Source: Inquilinus sp. KBS0705 (lineage in GTDB: Bacteria > Bacteroidota > Bacteroidia > Sphingobacteriales > Sphingobacteriaceae). Taken from it: 64,000 nt of DNA. Of the stretch, positions 25,465-33,864 are shown piece after piece (position 1 is the first letter of the stretch; each line of letters starts with the position of its first letter). Under the pieces are notes generated by a model that was not told where the DNA came from, ran no database searches, and saw only the letters and a program-made list of their open reading frames with translations. The DNA lies in assembly GCA_005938025.2 (NCBI GenBank), contig VCCI02000003.1, positions 310,001 to 374,000 on the forward strand, written 5' to 3'. The position numbers were made by a program, and so were the translations under genes.

Positions 25465-26070
25465 ATGAAGGCTGCTTACACCAAACCTTTTTTAACTGCC
25501 GCTTTTATTATCCTGCTTGACCAGATCATTAAAATATGGGTGCGCAGCCACATGCAAATTGGAGAAGAGATACATCTTTTAGGCAATAGGGGCATGCTGC
25601 ACTATACCGAAAACAACGGTATGGCCTTTGGCATGGAGCTGGGCGGCGAGTTTGGTAAACTGGCATTAACACTTTTTCGTATTGTTGCTGTTTGTGGCAT
25701 AGGCTATGGGCTGGTGCATTTAATAAAGCATAAATATCATCGTGGTTTAATTATGATGGTAGCTTTAATACTGGCAGGCGCTGTTGGTAACATTATCGAT
25801 TCTACCTTTTACGGTATTATTTATAAATACGCATCGTTGTTTCATGGCCGTGTGGTTGATATGTTTTATTTCCCGCTATTATCAGGTCATTTCCCGCATT
25901 GGGTACCCATATGGGGTGGCGAAGAATACATCTTTTTTAGGCCGGTATTTAACCTGGCCGACTCTGCCATATCGGTAGGGGTAATTATGATATTGCTAAA
26001 TCAAAAGCGCTATTTTAAGCAAGAGGTAATTGAAGAAAGCAACCCCAACAGCGAAATGGTAGAAGAATAA
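25465..26070 (+). CDS. lspA: Lipoprotein signal peptidase II
   Basis: A 201-residue inner-membrane aspartyl protease that cleaves lipoprotein signal peptides before the lipidated Cys. The conserved boxes are present: LDQIIKIWV (box A), NNGMAFGM (box B), GNIIDSTFYGIIYKY with the first catalytic Asp, and FNLADSAISVGV with the second. Four membrane segments are visible. Between the last two boxes there is an insert (SGHFPHWVPIWGGEEYIFF), which makes the protein longer than the E. coli enzyme; inserts here are common in Bacteroidota. It is the last gene of the ileS operon, ahead of a strong terminator. Confidence 0.95.
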   Translation: MKAAYTKPFLTAAFIILLDQIIKIWVRSHMQIGEEIHLLGNRGMLHYTENNGMAFGMELGGEFGKLALTLFRIVAVCGIGYGLVHLIKHKYHRGLIMMVALILAGAVGNIIDSTFYGIIYKYASLFHGRVVDMFYFPLLSGHFPHWVPIWGGEEYIFFRPVFNLADSAISVGVIMILLNQKRYFKQEVIEESNPNSEMVEE

Positions 26071-26096
26071 GCTACCTTAAATCACTTAACATAAAC

Positions 26097-26123
26097 ACAA
26101 AGCCGCCTAACAGCGGCTTTGTT
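26097..26123 (+). terminator. Intrinsic terminator of the ileS-dksA-lspA operon
   Basis: ACAAAGCCGC (26097-26106) pairs perfectly with GCGGCTTTGT (26113-26122) across CTAACA. Only short T runs follow. Confidence 0.85.
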
Positions 26124-26236
26124 GCTTTATAACTATCTGATATTTAGATTGTAGGAAATATATATAATAATATGTGTTGCGTATTAAACTATATTGGCGT
26201 AAATACATCTATATATAAACAAATAACACAGTACTC

Positions 26237-26923
26237 ATGAAGAAATTATTCTTAATAGCGGCATTAGTTGCTACCACCTTTGGAGCATTTGCACAATCAG
26301 CCGATCTGCGCCGTAAAATTGAAGTTACCGGTACATCCGAATTAGAGGTTACTCCCGATATTATAAACGTGACCATTACCCTTAAGGAATATCTTAGCGG
26401 TAAAACAAAGGTTACCATCAGCCAGTTAGAAAAGCAATTGGAAAAGGCGGTTGCCGAAGCCGGTATAGCTAAGGAAGACTTTACCGTTAATGATCTATCA
26501 TCATGGAATTATACAGATGAGAAGAAAAAAGCGCTGGATTTTTTAGCCGCCAAGCAATATGGCATCAAGTTTCGCGATCTGAATAAGTTTAACCAGATAT
26601 TAAGCAAGCTTGACCCTAAAGGCATTCAATCTACTAACATTGATAGCTACGACTATTCTAAAATAGAACAGGTGAAAAATGAACTTAAGTTAAAGGCATT
26701 GCTTGCCGCTAAAAGTAAAGCCGCGTTTTTGTTAGCTGGTATAGGCGAAAAATTAGGCGTTGCTTTAAATATCGTAGAGAACGATAATAGCAGTTTCCCG
26801 CAGCCGCGTAATGTAATGTATATGGCCAAATCAGCAGCTGCTGATGTAGCCCCTGAGTCTGATATCGATGTTAGGAAAATTAAACTAAGCTTTCAAATAA
26901 ATGCTGCGTTCGAAATAAGATAA
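26237..26923 (+). CDS. SIMPL (DUF541) domain secreted protein
   Basis: A 228-residue protein with a signal peptide ending FGAFAQ. The mature part starts RRKIEVTGTSELEVTPDIINVTITLKEY, the standard opening of DUF541/SIMPL proteins, followed by the helix-rich middle (KTKVTISQLEKQLEKAVAEAGI) and a second copy of the core ending in LSFQINAAFEIR. Family members are periplasmic or surface and of varied, mostly undefined function. A terminator follows at 26951. No clear -7 element precedes it. Confidence 0.88.
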   Translation: MKKLFLIAALVATTFGAFAQSADLRRKIEVTGTSELEVTPDIINVTITLKEYLSGKTKVTISQLEKQLEKAVAEAGIAKEDFTVNDLSSWNYTDEKKKALDFLAAKQYGIKFRDLNKFNQILSKLDPKGIQSTNIDSYDYSKIEQVKNELKLKALLAAKSKAAFLLAGIGEKLGVALNIVENDNSSFPQPRNVMYMAKSAAADVAPESDIDVRKIKLSFQINAAFEIR

Positions 26924-26950
26924 ACGCCAAATCCAAAAATCAATAATATG

Positions 26951-26979
26951 GGCAGGCCTAATAAGCCTGCCTTTTTTTA
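26951..26979 (+). terminator. Intrinsic terminator after the SIMPL gene
   Basis: GGCAGGC (26951-26957) and GCCTGCC (26965-26971) form a stem with a CTAATAA loop and a run of T follows. Confidence 0.88.
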
Positions 26980-27032
26980 TGTAAAACTATTTTATTTTAT
27001 GCATGTTAATAATTTTAATCAGAAGTTAAAAA

Positions 27033-27266
27033 ATGAAGACATTAAAATATGTAGCAGCGATAATAATTTTGTCAGCATCAATGGCAGCATGCAAGGGCGA
27101 CAGGACCAAGGCAACCTTGGGGGGCACCGCAGATACCAGTACTGTAGCTGGTGCAAATGGCTCGGGTAGCGGTGCAGACACCGCCAAAGCTTATTCGACA
27201 AATAAAGGAAATGTTGACCCGGCCGGCCATGGCGCTACCGATACTACTTCAAAACCTGTTCATTAA
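27033..27266 (+). CDS. Short disordered lipoprotein
   Basis: A 77-residue protein. The signal peptide ends with the lipobox SMAAC (Cys20). The mature 58 residues are rich in Gly, Ala, Thr, Ser and Asp (GGTADTSTVAGANGSGSGAD) with no hydrophobic core, so they are probably unstructured and tethered to the membrane. No family recognised. It lies between a terminator and a gene of the same direction, with no promoter match seen. Confidence 0.7.
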   Translation: MKTLKYVAAIIILSASMAACKGDRTKATLGGTADTSTVAGANGSGSGADTAKAYSTNKGNVDPAGHGATDTTSKPVH

Positions 27267-27352
27267 CAGCGTGTTATTGTAAAAAATCATCAGTTAATGC
27301 TTGTTAATGTAAAATATACATTTTATATTAGCATCCCGTTAATTGATTGAGT

Positions 27353-27766
27353 ATGATTCGTGCCCGTTACAAGAAGGTGCTTTTGGTATCCTCAAAGCCT
27401 TTTCCCGACCAGCTGCTGGACGGTTATGATAACGTGAAACAGATTTCTGCACAAACCGCTATATTTCCTGCAATACACGAGTTAAAGCCCGACGCCATAC
27501 TATTTGACCATGCGCACATGGGCGATAATTTTGAACGTGTATTACGCCGCCTGCAAACCAACGCCTTTTATCGTAATATAAAAATATACTGCTACAAAAA
27601 GCAGGAAAGCATTAAAGCCGATAGCTTACTAAAGGTTTTAGGGGTAGACCATATTATATATAACGAAGACCTGGAAAAGGTATCAAAGGGCAAAGCCGCT
27701 TTAACCGCTATAAATAACATGGTTGATGGCCCTTTAATTAAATGGGTTACAGGCGTAGCGCACTGA
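27353..27766 (+). CDS. Receiver-fold protein with degenerate acidic site
   Basis: A 137-residue protein. The alternation VLLVSSKPFPD, IHELKPDAILFDHAHMGDNF, NIKIYCYKK and VDHIIYNEDLEK follows a response-regulator receiver fold, and Asp in ILFDHAHMG occupies the phospho-acceptor position. The acidic pair expected after strand 1 is replaced by SSKP, so magnesium-dependent phosphorylation may be lost. The ATG at 27353 is preferred over an in-frame TTG two codons upstream. There is no output domain. Possibly a pseudo-receiver protein binder; this is inference. Confidence 0.6.
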   Translation: MIRARYKKVLLVSSKPFPDQLLDGYDNVKQISAQTAIFPAIHELKPDAILFDHAHMGDNFERVLRRLQTNAFYRNIKIYCYKKQESIKADSLLKVLGVDHIIYNEDLEKVSKGKAALTAINNMVDGPLIKWVTGVAH

Positions 27767-27890
27767 TCTTATCCTCACAATCATTTTACATACCTATAAC
27801 ACATTTATAATAAAATGCTGTTAAACTTGCATGCTGAATAACAACCTATTAATAAGGACTGTTATATCGGCTTAAATCGTATCAGCATAC

Positions 27891-29033
27891 ATGAAAATAG
27901 GTATAGTTTGTTACCCAACCTTTGGCGGAAGCGGGGTTGTAGCCACAGAATTAGGTAAAGCCCTTGCCGATAGGGGGCACCAGGTTCACTTTGTTACATA
28001 TAACCAGCCTGCCCGGCTTGATTTTTTCTCTGAAAATCTTTTCTATCACGAGGTGTCGGTATCGCAATACCCTTTGTTTGATTACCCGCCTTACGAGCTT
28101 GCCCTTGCCAGCCGACTGGTTGATGTGGTAAGGTTTGAAAAGTTAGACCTGCTGCATGTGCATTATGCCATCCCGCATGCCTCGGCTGCGTTTATGGCTA
28201 AACAAATATTAGCTACCTATGGCATAGCCATCCCGGTAATTACAACACTGCACGGCACCGATATTACCCTTGTGGGGCAGGATAGTACTTACAAGCCGGT
28301 GGTTACCTTCTCTATCAACAAATCCGATGGCGTAACCGCGGTATCAGAACATTTAAAGCAAGATACTTATCGTTTTTTTGATATAGAAAAAGATATAAAG
28401 GTAATCCCCAACTTTATCGACTTAACCCGCTTTAGCCTAAAAGCAAAAGATCACTTTAAAAAGGCAATAGCACCAAACGGCGAAAAAGTGTTGGTGCATA
28501 CCTCAAACTTCCGCAAGGTAAAACGCACCGAGGATGTAATAAAGATGTTTGCCAAAGTGATTGAAAAGATACCTGCCAAATTATTGATGGTAGGCGATGG
28601 TGGCGAACGATCGGGCTGCGAACAGCTAAGCCGCGACCTGGGCATATCAGAGCATGTTCGCTTTTTAGGTAAGCAGGATGCTATTGAAGAGATATTATCT
28701 GTCTCTGATCTTTTCCTGATGCCGTCTCAATCAGAAAGTTTTGGTTTAGCGGCATTAGAAGCTATGGCCTGTAAAGTACCAGTAATTAGTAGTAATGCAG
28801 GTGGCTTGCCCGAATTGAATATTGAAGGAGAGACCGGATATTTATTAGATATTGGTGATGTGGATGGTATGGCCGAAAAGGCCATTTATATATTAGAAGA
28901 TGAAGGCCGATTAAACGAGTTTAAAGAACGTGCGCTTGCCCGTGCAAAGCAGTTTGAGCTGGCTAATATTCTACCTGAATATGAGAACTACTACAAAGAG
29001 ATAATTGAAAAGAGCAGCCAGCATATCTTATAA
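27891..29033 (+). CDS. bshA: N-acetyl-glucosaminyl L-malate synthase BshA
   Basis: A GT4-type glycosyltransferase of 380 residues that joins UDP-GlcNAc and L-malate in the first step of bacillithiol synthesis. The N-terminus IGIVCYPTFGGSGVVATELG holds the GGSG donor loop, HVHYAIPHASAA and TTLHGTDITLVGQD are characteristic BshA stretches, and SESFGLAALEAMACKVPV is the C-terminal E-x7-E donor site. Full length. The downstream pathway genes bshB and bshC are not in this window, but a bacilliredoxin-like gene (41.2 kb) is. It has no visible -7 match. Confidence 0.95.
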   Translation: MKIGIVCYPTFGGSGVVATELGKALADRGHQVHFVTYNQPARLDFFSENLFYHEVSVSQYPLFDYPPYELALASRLVDVVRFEKLDLLHVHYAIPHASAAFMAKQILATYGIAIPVITTLHGTDITLVGQDSTYKPVVTFSINKSDGVTAVSEHLKQDTYRFFDIEKDIKVIPNFIDLTRFSLKAKDHFKKAIAPNGEKVLVHTSNFRKVKRTEDVIKMFAKVIEKIPAKLLMVGDGGERSGCEQLSRDLGISEHVRFLGKQDAIEEILSVSDLFLMPSQSESFGLAALEAMACKVPVISSNAGGLPELNIEGETGYLLDIGDVDGMAEKAIYILEDEGRLNEFKERALARAKQFELANILPEYENYYKEIIEKSSQHIL

Positions 29034-29101
29034 AAAATCTTTACAACCTTTTGGCCTGATTTATGTTATAAAGCCATCATATATTATTATATAAATCAAC
29101 C

Positions 29102-29596
29102 ATGAAAAAGATATTTCAAACATCCATTGCAATTTTAGCCCTTACATTCATTTTTTCGGCTTGTTCAACAACCAATACAGCATCATCAGGCACATCGGGC
29201 GGCAGCGTAAGCCGCGGTAAATTTGTTGGTACCTGGACAGTTACCAGCGTTACTTACGAAGGCCTTGTAGAAGGTTCCGTACAAAACGTATTTGACCAGG
29301 CAGCACCCGGCGCCTTTGTAGGCAGCACCTGGAAATTAACCAACAGCGGTAATGGTATATATACCTTAACCAATGGCGCATCGCAAACTATATTCTGGTC
29401 GGTGTATAATGGTGGCAGCACAGGCACCCAGTTTCAGTTTAAAAAGCTGTTTGAAGGCGATAAAGCTAAAAACGTAACCGAGGGTTACCGTTTAGATATT
29501 GCCAGCGTAAGCAGCACTTCAATGACCTTAAAATCGGCTGTTGCTATAGGTGGCAGTAACGGTTATGTAGTTTACACATTTGCCAAAGCTCAATAA
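29102..29596 (+). CDS. Lipocalin-like lipoprotein
   Basis: A 164-residue protein. The signal peptide ends IFSAC (Cys21), followed by a flexible Thr/Ser/Gly stretch. RGKFVGTWTVTSVTYEG is typical of bacterial lipocalin-like barrels, where the G-x-W of the first strand is the signature, and the rest alternates strands and turns (GSTWKLTNSGNGIYTLTNG, SMTLKSAVAIGG). It probably forms an eight-stranded barrel anchored in the envelope and binding an unknown small ligand. A long palindromic terminator follows. Confidence 0.72.
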   Translation: MKKIFQTSIAILALTFIFSACSTTNTASSGTSGGSVSRGKFVGTWTVTSVTYEGLVEGSVQNVFDQAAPGAFVGSTWKLTNSGNGIYTLTNGASQTIFWSVYNGGSTGTQFQFKKLFEGDKAKNVTEGYRLDIASVSSTSMTLKSAVAIGGSNGYVVYTFAKAQ

Positions 29597-29621
29597 TTAA
29601 ATATATTTAAGCACATTGCTT

Positions 29622-29668
29622 GATCATAAACAAGGCTGAAGATATTATCTTCAGCCTTGTTTATGATC
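29622..29668. terminator. Perfect 23-bp palindrome, bidirectional terminator
   Basis: Arms 29622-29644 and 29646-29668 are exact reverse complements (GATCATAAACAAGGCTGAAGATA and its complement) around one base. It lies between the convergent lipocalin-like and lactonase genes. The long perfect stem and its placement make a two-way terminator the likely role; internal GATA/TATC bases would form the loop. Confidence 0.85.
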
Positions 29669-29691
29669 GTTGTTTAGTATGCGGTGCTGCC

Positions 29692-30825
29692 TTACTCTGC
29701 AGGAGTAAACTTTAAGCAAACAGGGTTGCCCACTTCAATGCGGTTAAAGCTTTGGGTAAGCTTGCCTGTAGCAGGGTCTATCCTCAATACAATTATGCTG
29801 TCGCTGTTTTGGTTGGCAACCAATAACCAATTGCCGGTAGGGTCTATAGCAAAGTTACGCGGGCCTTTGCCACCGCTTGATTTGCGTTCGATAAAAGTTA
29901 AAATACCATCTTCGGGGTTAACACTGAATACCGAAATGTCGTTGGCATCGCCACGGTTGCTGGCATATAAAAATTTACCATCTGGCGATAAGTGTATATC
30001 TGCAGCACCAGTTGATCCTGTAAAGCCATCAGGCAATAAAGTAATATCCTGCTTCTGTTTTAGCTTGCCGTTATTGTAATCAAACAATATCACCGAGCTG
30101 CCCATTTCTGTTATCAGGTACAAATACTTCTTATTGGCCGAAAAGGCTAAATGGCGCGGGCCGTAGCCGGGTGTAATACTTACAAATGCCGGGTTTGCAG
30201 GTACAATAGGGCTGGTTTTTGATCCCTTGTATTTGGTGATGTTTATTTTATCGGTCCCCAAGTCGGTATACAGCACATACTTTTCATCGGGTGATAACAC
30301 CGCGGTATGCACATGCGCTTTTTCCTGCCTGTCTTTATTAGGCCCGTGGCCCGGGTCTTTAATGGTTTGGGTAGCCAGGTCAACAGATCCGTCGGCTTTT
30401 ATAGGTACAACGGCAATATTACCGCCACTGTAGTTGGCAATAAACAAGTTCTTCTGGTTTTTATCAACCGATACATAGCAAGGTGCGCCGCCTAATGTAG
30501 ATACTTTATTAATGAATTTTAACTGGCCTGTTTTTGGCTCAAAGTTAAAAGCGCTAACCTCGCCCTGGTCATTCTCGTTAACGGCATAAACAAATTTATT
30601 ATTAGCCGATGCTGTTAGATATGATGGGTTGCTTACATCATCTATCTGGCTTAAATAGGCCAGCTTGCCGGTTTCAGCATAAAAGCGATATACGGCTATA
30701 CCTTTACTTTTCCCGCTGGTGTATGCGCCAACAATAAGGTCAAATGTCTTTGGTGTCATACTTTTTTTCTGAGCAAAAATCAGTCCCGGAACAAGCATTA
30801 AAAATGCTAATAATAACTTTTTCAT
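29692..30825 (-). CDS. Secreted lactonase-family seven-bladed propeller protein
   Basis: A 377-residue protein of the YbhE/6-phosphogluconolactonase-like family with signal peptide MKKLLLAFLMLVPGLIFAQ. Start at 30825 is chosen over an upstream in-frame codon that would add eight residues before the signal. Propeller repeats such as LSPDGKFLYASNRGDANDISVF and FAIDPTGNWLLVANQNSDSIIV recur about every 50 residues. VGAYTSGKSKGIAVYRF is the usual opening blade. The cytoplasmic E. coli homologue is a lactonase, but exported members have uncertain substrates. Confidence 0.9.
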   Translation of the reverse strand: MKKLLLAFLMLVPGLIFAQKKSMTPKTFDLIVGAYTSGKSKGIAVYRFYAETGKLAYLSQIDDVSNPSYLTASANNKFVYAVNENDQGEVSAFNFEPKTGQLKFINKVSTLGGAPCYVSVDKNQKNLFIANYSGGNIAVVPIKADGSVDLATQTIKDPGHGPNKDRQEKAHVHTAVLSPDEKYVLYTDLGTDKINITKYKGSKTSPIVPANPAFVSITPGYGPRHLAFSANKKYLYLITEMGSSVILFDYNNGKLKQKQDITLLPDGFTGSTGAADIHLSPDGKFLYASNRGDANDISVFSVNPEDGILTFIERKSSGGKGPRNFAIDPTGNWLLVANQNSDSIIVLRIDPATGKLTQSFNRIEVGNPVCLKFTPAE

Positions 30826-30940
30826 ATAGGTGGTTAGTTTACAGCGCAATATAATAAAAAGGGTAAATAAGGTATAATAATTATCTATCAGACGGTGATA
30901 GTAAAGGCAGGTTTAATACACGTTATAATTATGTATAATT

Positions 30941-30965
30941 AAAAAGGCCCGTAACCGGGCCTTTT
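30941..30965 (-). terminator. Intrinsic terminator of the pseudouridine synthase gene
   Basis: On the minus strand AAAAGGCCCG and CGGGCCTTTTT form a stem around a four-base loop, T-rich at its end. It overlaps the end of the coding region by no more than a few bases and directly follows the stop at 30967. Confidence 0.8.
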
Positions 30966-30966
30966 A

Positions 30967-32382
30967 TTATTGTATCAAATGCTTTAACTGTATCACTTCC
31001 TTTTCGTCAAGGTAGCGCCAGCGGCCTCGCGGCAAGTCCTTTTTAGTTAAGTTGGCATATACCGAGCGGTCTAGCTTTACCACCTCATAACCCAACGATT
31101 CAAAAATACGGCGTACGATACGGTTTTTACCGCTATGTATTTGTATACCTATTTCGCGTTTGGTGCCACCTGTAACGTACGATATGCTATCAGGCTTAAT
31201 TAAACCGTCTTCCAGTTCGAGGCCAAACCCAATTTTATTTAAGTCGCCTTGTGTAAGTGCTTTGTTTAGCTCGACCAGGTAAAGTTTGATAACACTATTG
31301 CGCGGGTGCGATAATTTATCAGCCAGGTCGCCATCGTTGGTCATTAGCAATAAACCGGTGGTGTTGCGGTCTAAACGACCCACCGGGTATATACGCTCGC
31401 GACTGGCTTTTTCAACCAGGTGCATTACCGTACGGCGTTCCTGCGGGTCATCTGTAGTAGTTATATAGTCTTTTGGTTTATTTAGTAATACATAAACCAT
31501 TTTTTCGCGTTTTAAAGCTTCGCCATTATAGCGTACCAGGTCTTTAATAGGGTCAACCTTAGCGCCCAGTTCAGATACTACCTCGCCATTAACCGATACC
31601 ACACCTGCTGCTATCAGCTCATCGGCCTTGCGGCGGCTACAAATGCCTGCATTGGCAATGTAACGGTTCAGCCTTATCAGTCCGTCGTCTTTAGTTTTAA
31701 CCACGGGGTTTTTACGGCCACGCATGGTTGTAGTTTTTGGGGTGCTGGTATCGCCGTCTTCACGTTTTCTGAAACCGGTAGATGTGCTCGGAAAATCTTT
31801 AGCGCCACTGCGGCCACCAAACTTTTTATCGCCGCCAAAGCTTTTCTTTGGCCCGTCGGTACCGGCCGGCCTTCTGTTAAAAGGCTTATCGCCTGCCGAT
31901 GGGTTTTTGCGCGGGCCGTATGATGCGGGGCCTAAGCCGGGTTTTTTATAACCTTCGCCATCGGTTGATGCCGCGCGGCCGCTGTATGGCCTATCTTTAG
32001 GAGTAAATGATTTTTTATCGCCAAAAGCAGGTTTATCACCATAGCTCTTTTTTGGCCTGTCGCTATCTGTTGGCCTGCCGCTGTATGGCTTGCCTTTGGG
32101 TACAAATGATTTTTTTTCGCCACCGCTAAACGATGACGAAGAAGATGAACCCCTGGCCGGGCGTTCGCCGTCAGTATCAGGTCTATCTTGATAAGGTTTT
32201 GAGTTGGTAGAAGATCTGCGGTCTTGCGAGAAATTCTTTTTGCCATCGGCACCACGTGTGCCATATGGTTTTCCTGCTGATGAGGAAGATGATCTGTTTG
32301 ATCTTTCACCACCACTTTTTGGACGGTCTGATGATCTGTTTGGTTTGTCGTCGCGACTACCTGTTGGCTTCTTAAATACCAT
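30967..32382 (-). CDS. RluB-type 23S rRNA pseudouridine synthase with long low-complexity N-terminus
   Basis: A 471-residue protein. The catalytic half begins at about residue 235: an S4 RNA-binding domain (RLNRYIANAGICSRRKADELI) is followed by a pseudouridine synthase domain with the catalytic Asp in VGRLDRNTTGLLLMTNDG and the RRIFESLGYEV signature. This matches the RluB/RsuA family, which modifies helix 89 or 16S sites. Residues 1-230 are a repetitive K/G/S/R/P/D-rich tail (KPYSGRP, KPAFGDKKSF) with no predicted fold and a strong positive charge, likely an RNA-contacting tether. Promoter at 32417. Confidence 0.92.
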   Translation of the reverse strand: MVFKKPTGSRDDKPNRSSDRPKSGGERSNRSSSSSAGKPYGTRGADGKKNFSQDRRSSTNSKPYQDRPDTDGERPARGSSSSSSFSGGEKKSFVPKGKPYSGRPTDSDRPKKSYGDKPAFGDKKSFTPKDRPYSGRAASTDGEGYKKPGLGPASYGPRKNPSAGDKPFNRRPAGTDGPKKSFGGDKKFGGRSGAKDFPSTSTGFRKREDGDTSTPKTTTMRGRKNPVVKTKDDGLIRLNRYIANAGICSRRKADELIAAGVVSVNGEVVSELGAKVDPIKDLVRYNGEALKREKMVYVLLNKPKDYITTTDDPQERRTVMHLVEKASRERIYPVGRLDRNTTGLLLMTNDGDLADKLSHPRNSVIKLYLVELNKALTQGDLNKIGFGLELEDGLIKPDSISYVTGGTKREIGIQIHSGKNRIVRRIFESLGYEVVKLDRSVYANLTKKDLPRGRWRYLDEKEVIQLKHLIQ

Positions 32383-32416
32383 ATTTTTTTGTTTTGCGCT
32401 TTCGCAGCGTGAGGGT

Positions 32417-32447
32417 CAAAAGTACAACTTTTTGGCGAAAAAAACAA
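32417..32447 (-). promoter_or_regulatory. Promoter of the RluB-type gene
   Basis: On the minus strand TACTTTTG (32417-32424) is a TAnnTTTG -7 element, and TTG at 32445-32447 lies 20 bases upstream, the expected -33 spacing. The -7 element is 34 bases before the ATG at 32382. Confidence 0.7.
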
Positions 32448-32544
32448 CTTTTTAATCCGGTTCAAAAAGTAGGTTTAAACCACTTTAAAGCACGATTTTT
32501 AACCTTTTTTAAAATAGTCAAAACACTAAGGGTAATATAAGTGT

Positions 32545-32576
32545 TTGATAATGTGCTTTATATAGCTTACCTTTGC
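32545..32576 (+). promoter_or_regulatory. Promoter of the lytic transglycosylase gene
   Basis: TTTG (32545-32548), a 20-base spacer and TACCTTTG (32569-32576) fit the Bacteroidota consensus. The ATG at 32603 is 26 bases further on. Confidence 0.75.
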
Positions 32577-32602
32577 GGTACATCATACCAAATGTTTAAT
32601 TA

Positions 32603-33391
32603 ATGAGTAAAATAGAAATGGGTAAAAAACACTTAATTACGTGCTCCGTAATATTGGTGCTGGTTATCGTTTCAAGGCTTAATATTTTTAGTACAGAACC
32701 AGTTTTTGTAGCCAAAAATATCAGCCTTACAGCAACTCCGGAAATTATCTACAGCAAGCCTAACGAGGCGGAAGATGGTTATAATTTTGCTGATGAAGCC
32801 CTGCCTGTAAATGACGCACGGGTGAATTCGAAATTGAAAAAATCAATAGCAAGCCACAAGTTCAGAAACGTACAATCGAATATTTTGCATTCAAAAGCCG
32901 ATAAGATATTTCCGGTTATCGAGCCAATTTTAAAAGCCTACGGTATCCCCGAAGATTTTAAATATGTGCCACTGGTAGAGTCTGGCTTATGCGAAGGCAC
33001 ATCGCCAAAAGGCGCAAAGGGTGTTTGGCAGTTTATGCCCGGTACCGCGCGCAGCTATGGTTTAAAAGTAGGCAAGGGCAAAGACGAGCGCATGAACTTG
33101 CGCAAAAGCACCATTGCGGCTTGTAAGTATATTAAAGAGCTTTACGGCGAATTTCATAGCTGGACTTTGGCTGCCGCGGCATATAACAATGGTTCGATAA
33201 AACTGGAGAGAGCGATAAACAGGCAAAATGAGGATAATTATTTCCGTATGAGCCTGAACCGTGAAACCGGATCGTATGTATACAAGCTGATTGCGATGAA
33301 AGAGATCATCAGCAATCCTACTAAATATGGCTATAGAAATTTTTATAGCTATACACAAAAACCAGGTTTGCCTTTACTGGCATACAACTAA
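32603..33391 (+). CDS. Lytic transglycosylase (SLT, GH23)
   Basis: A 262-residue protein with an N-terminal hydrophobic anchor or signal (about residues 9-28). The catalytic SLT domain begins near 105: FKYVPLVESGLCEGTSPKGAKGVWQFMPGTARSYGL contains the catalytic Glu (PLVESG), and the AAAYNNGSIKLERA stretch is the NPxxG-like substrate element. It should cleave peptidoglycan glycan strands in the periplasm, releasing anhydro-muropeptides. No LysM repeats are seen, unlike MltD. It has its own consensus promoter and a strong terminator. Confidence 0.92.
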   Translation: MSKIEMGKKHLITCSVILVLVIVSRLNIFSTEPVFVAKNISLTATPEIIYSKPNEAEDGYNFADEALPVNDARVNSKLKKSIASHKFRNVQSNILHSKADKIFPVIEPILKAYGIPEDFKYVPLVESGLCEGTSPKGAKGVWQFMPGTARSYGLKVGKGKDERMNLRKSTIAACKYIKELYGEFHSWTLAAAAYNNGSIKLERAINRQNEDNYFRMSLNRETGSYVYKLIAMKEIISNPTKYGYRNFYSYTQKPGLPLLAYN

Positions 33392-33422
33392 TAAAAGTAA
33401 TTTTATATTACGGAGCACATTT

Positions 33423-33457
33423 AAAAGCCGTTCGCTGGTTGCGAACGGCTTTTTTTG
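33423..33457 (+). terminator. Intrinsic terminator of the lytic transglycosylase gene
   Basis: A 13-bp perfect stem (AAAAGCCGTTCGC with GCGAACGGCTTTT) with a TGGTT loop is followed by a run of T. Confidence 0.92.
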
Positions 33458-33535
33458 TGGGGTCATGCCGACCCGTTATACTATAGTGTAGTGATTTATA
33501 AATTCCTAAATTTATAACCTAAAACCTAATTACCA

Positions 33536-33838
33536 ATGCTCTACTACACCCAACTCATTTTTATAAAGCCCGGCCACGAGCAGGAGTTTCATGCCTTTGA
33601 AGACATGGTTTTACCGCTTTTAAAAGACCATAACGCCGAATTGCTTTACCGCATCCGCCCGGATAAAAGCGCTTTTATTGCAGGTACAGGTGAATTGCCC
33701 TACGAGGTGCATTTGGTAAGCTTTAACAGCAGGCAAGATTTTGAAAGCTACCGAGATGACCCCAAGCGATTGGCTGCTATGGAATTAAAGAACAGATCTG
33801 TAGAAAAGATAGTTTTGATTGAGGGCGTGGCGTTGTAG
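33536..33838 (+). CDS. DUF1330-family small protein
   Basis: A 100-residue cytoplasmic protein. YYTQLIFIKPGHEQEFHAFEDMVLPLL, ELLYRIRPDK and EVHLVSFNSRQDFESYRDDPKR give a beta-alpha-beta-beta-alpha dimeric ferredoxin-like fold, the layout of DUF1330 and related ABM-type proteins. No catalytic residues can be assigned. It stands alone after the transglycosylase terminator and before repeat DNA. Confidence 0.75.
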   Translation: MLYYTQLIFIKPGHEQEFHAFEDMVLPLLKDHNAELLYRIRPDKSAFIAGTGELPYEVHLVSFNSRQDFESYRDDPKRLAAMELKNRSVEKIVLIEGVAL

Positions 33839-33864
33839 GCTGCCGCTACTCCTCCGCACCGTTA

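Noticed and set aside
31932..32465. 177-residue frame over the low-complexity head of the pseudouridine synthase
   Set aside because: It is an out-of-frame reading of a repetitive K/G/S/R/P region; the pseudouridine synthase frame has promoter, terminator and family match.
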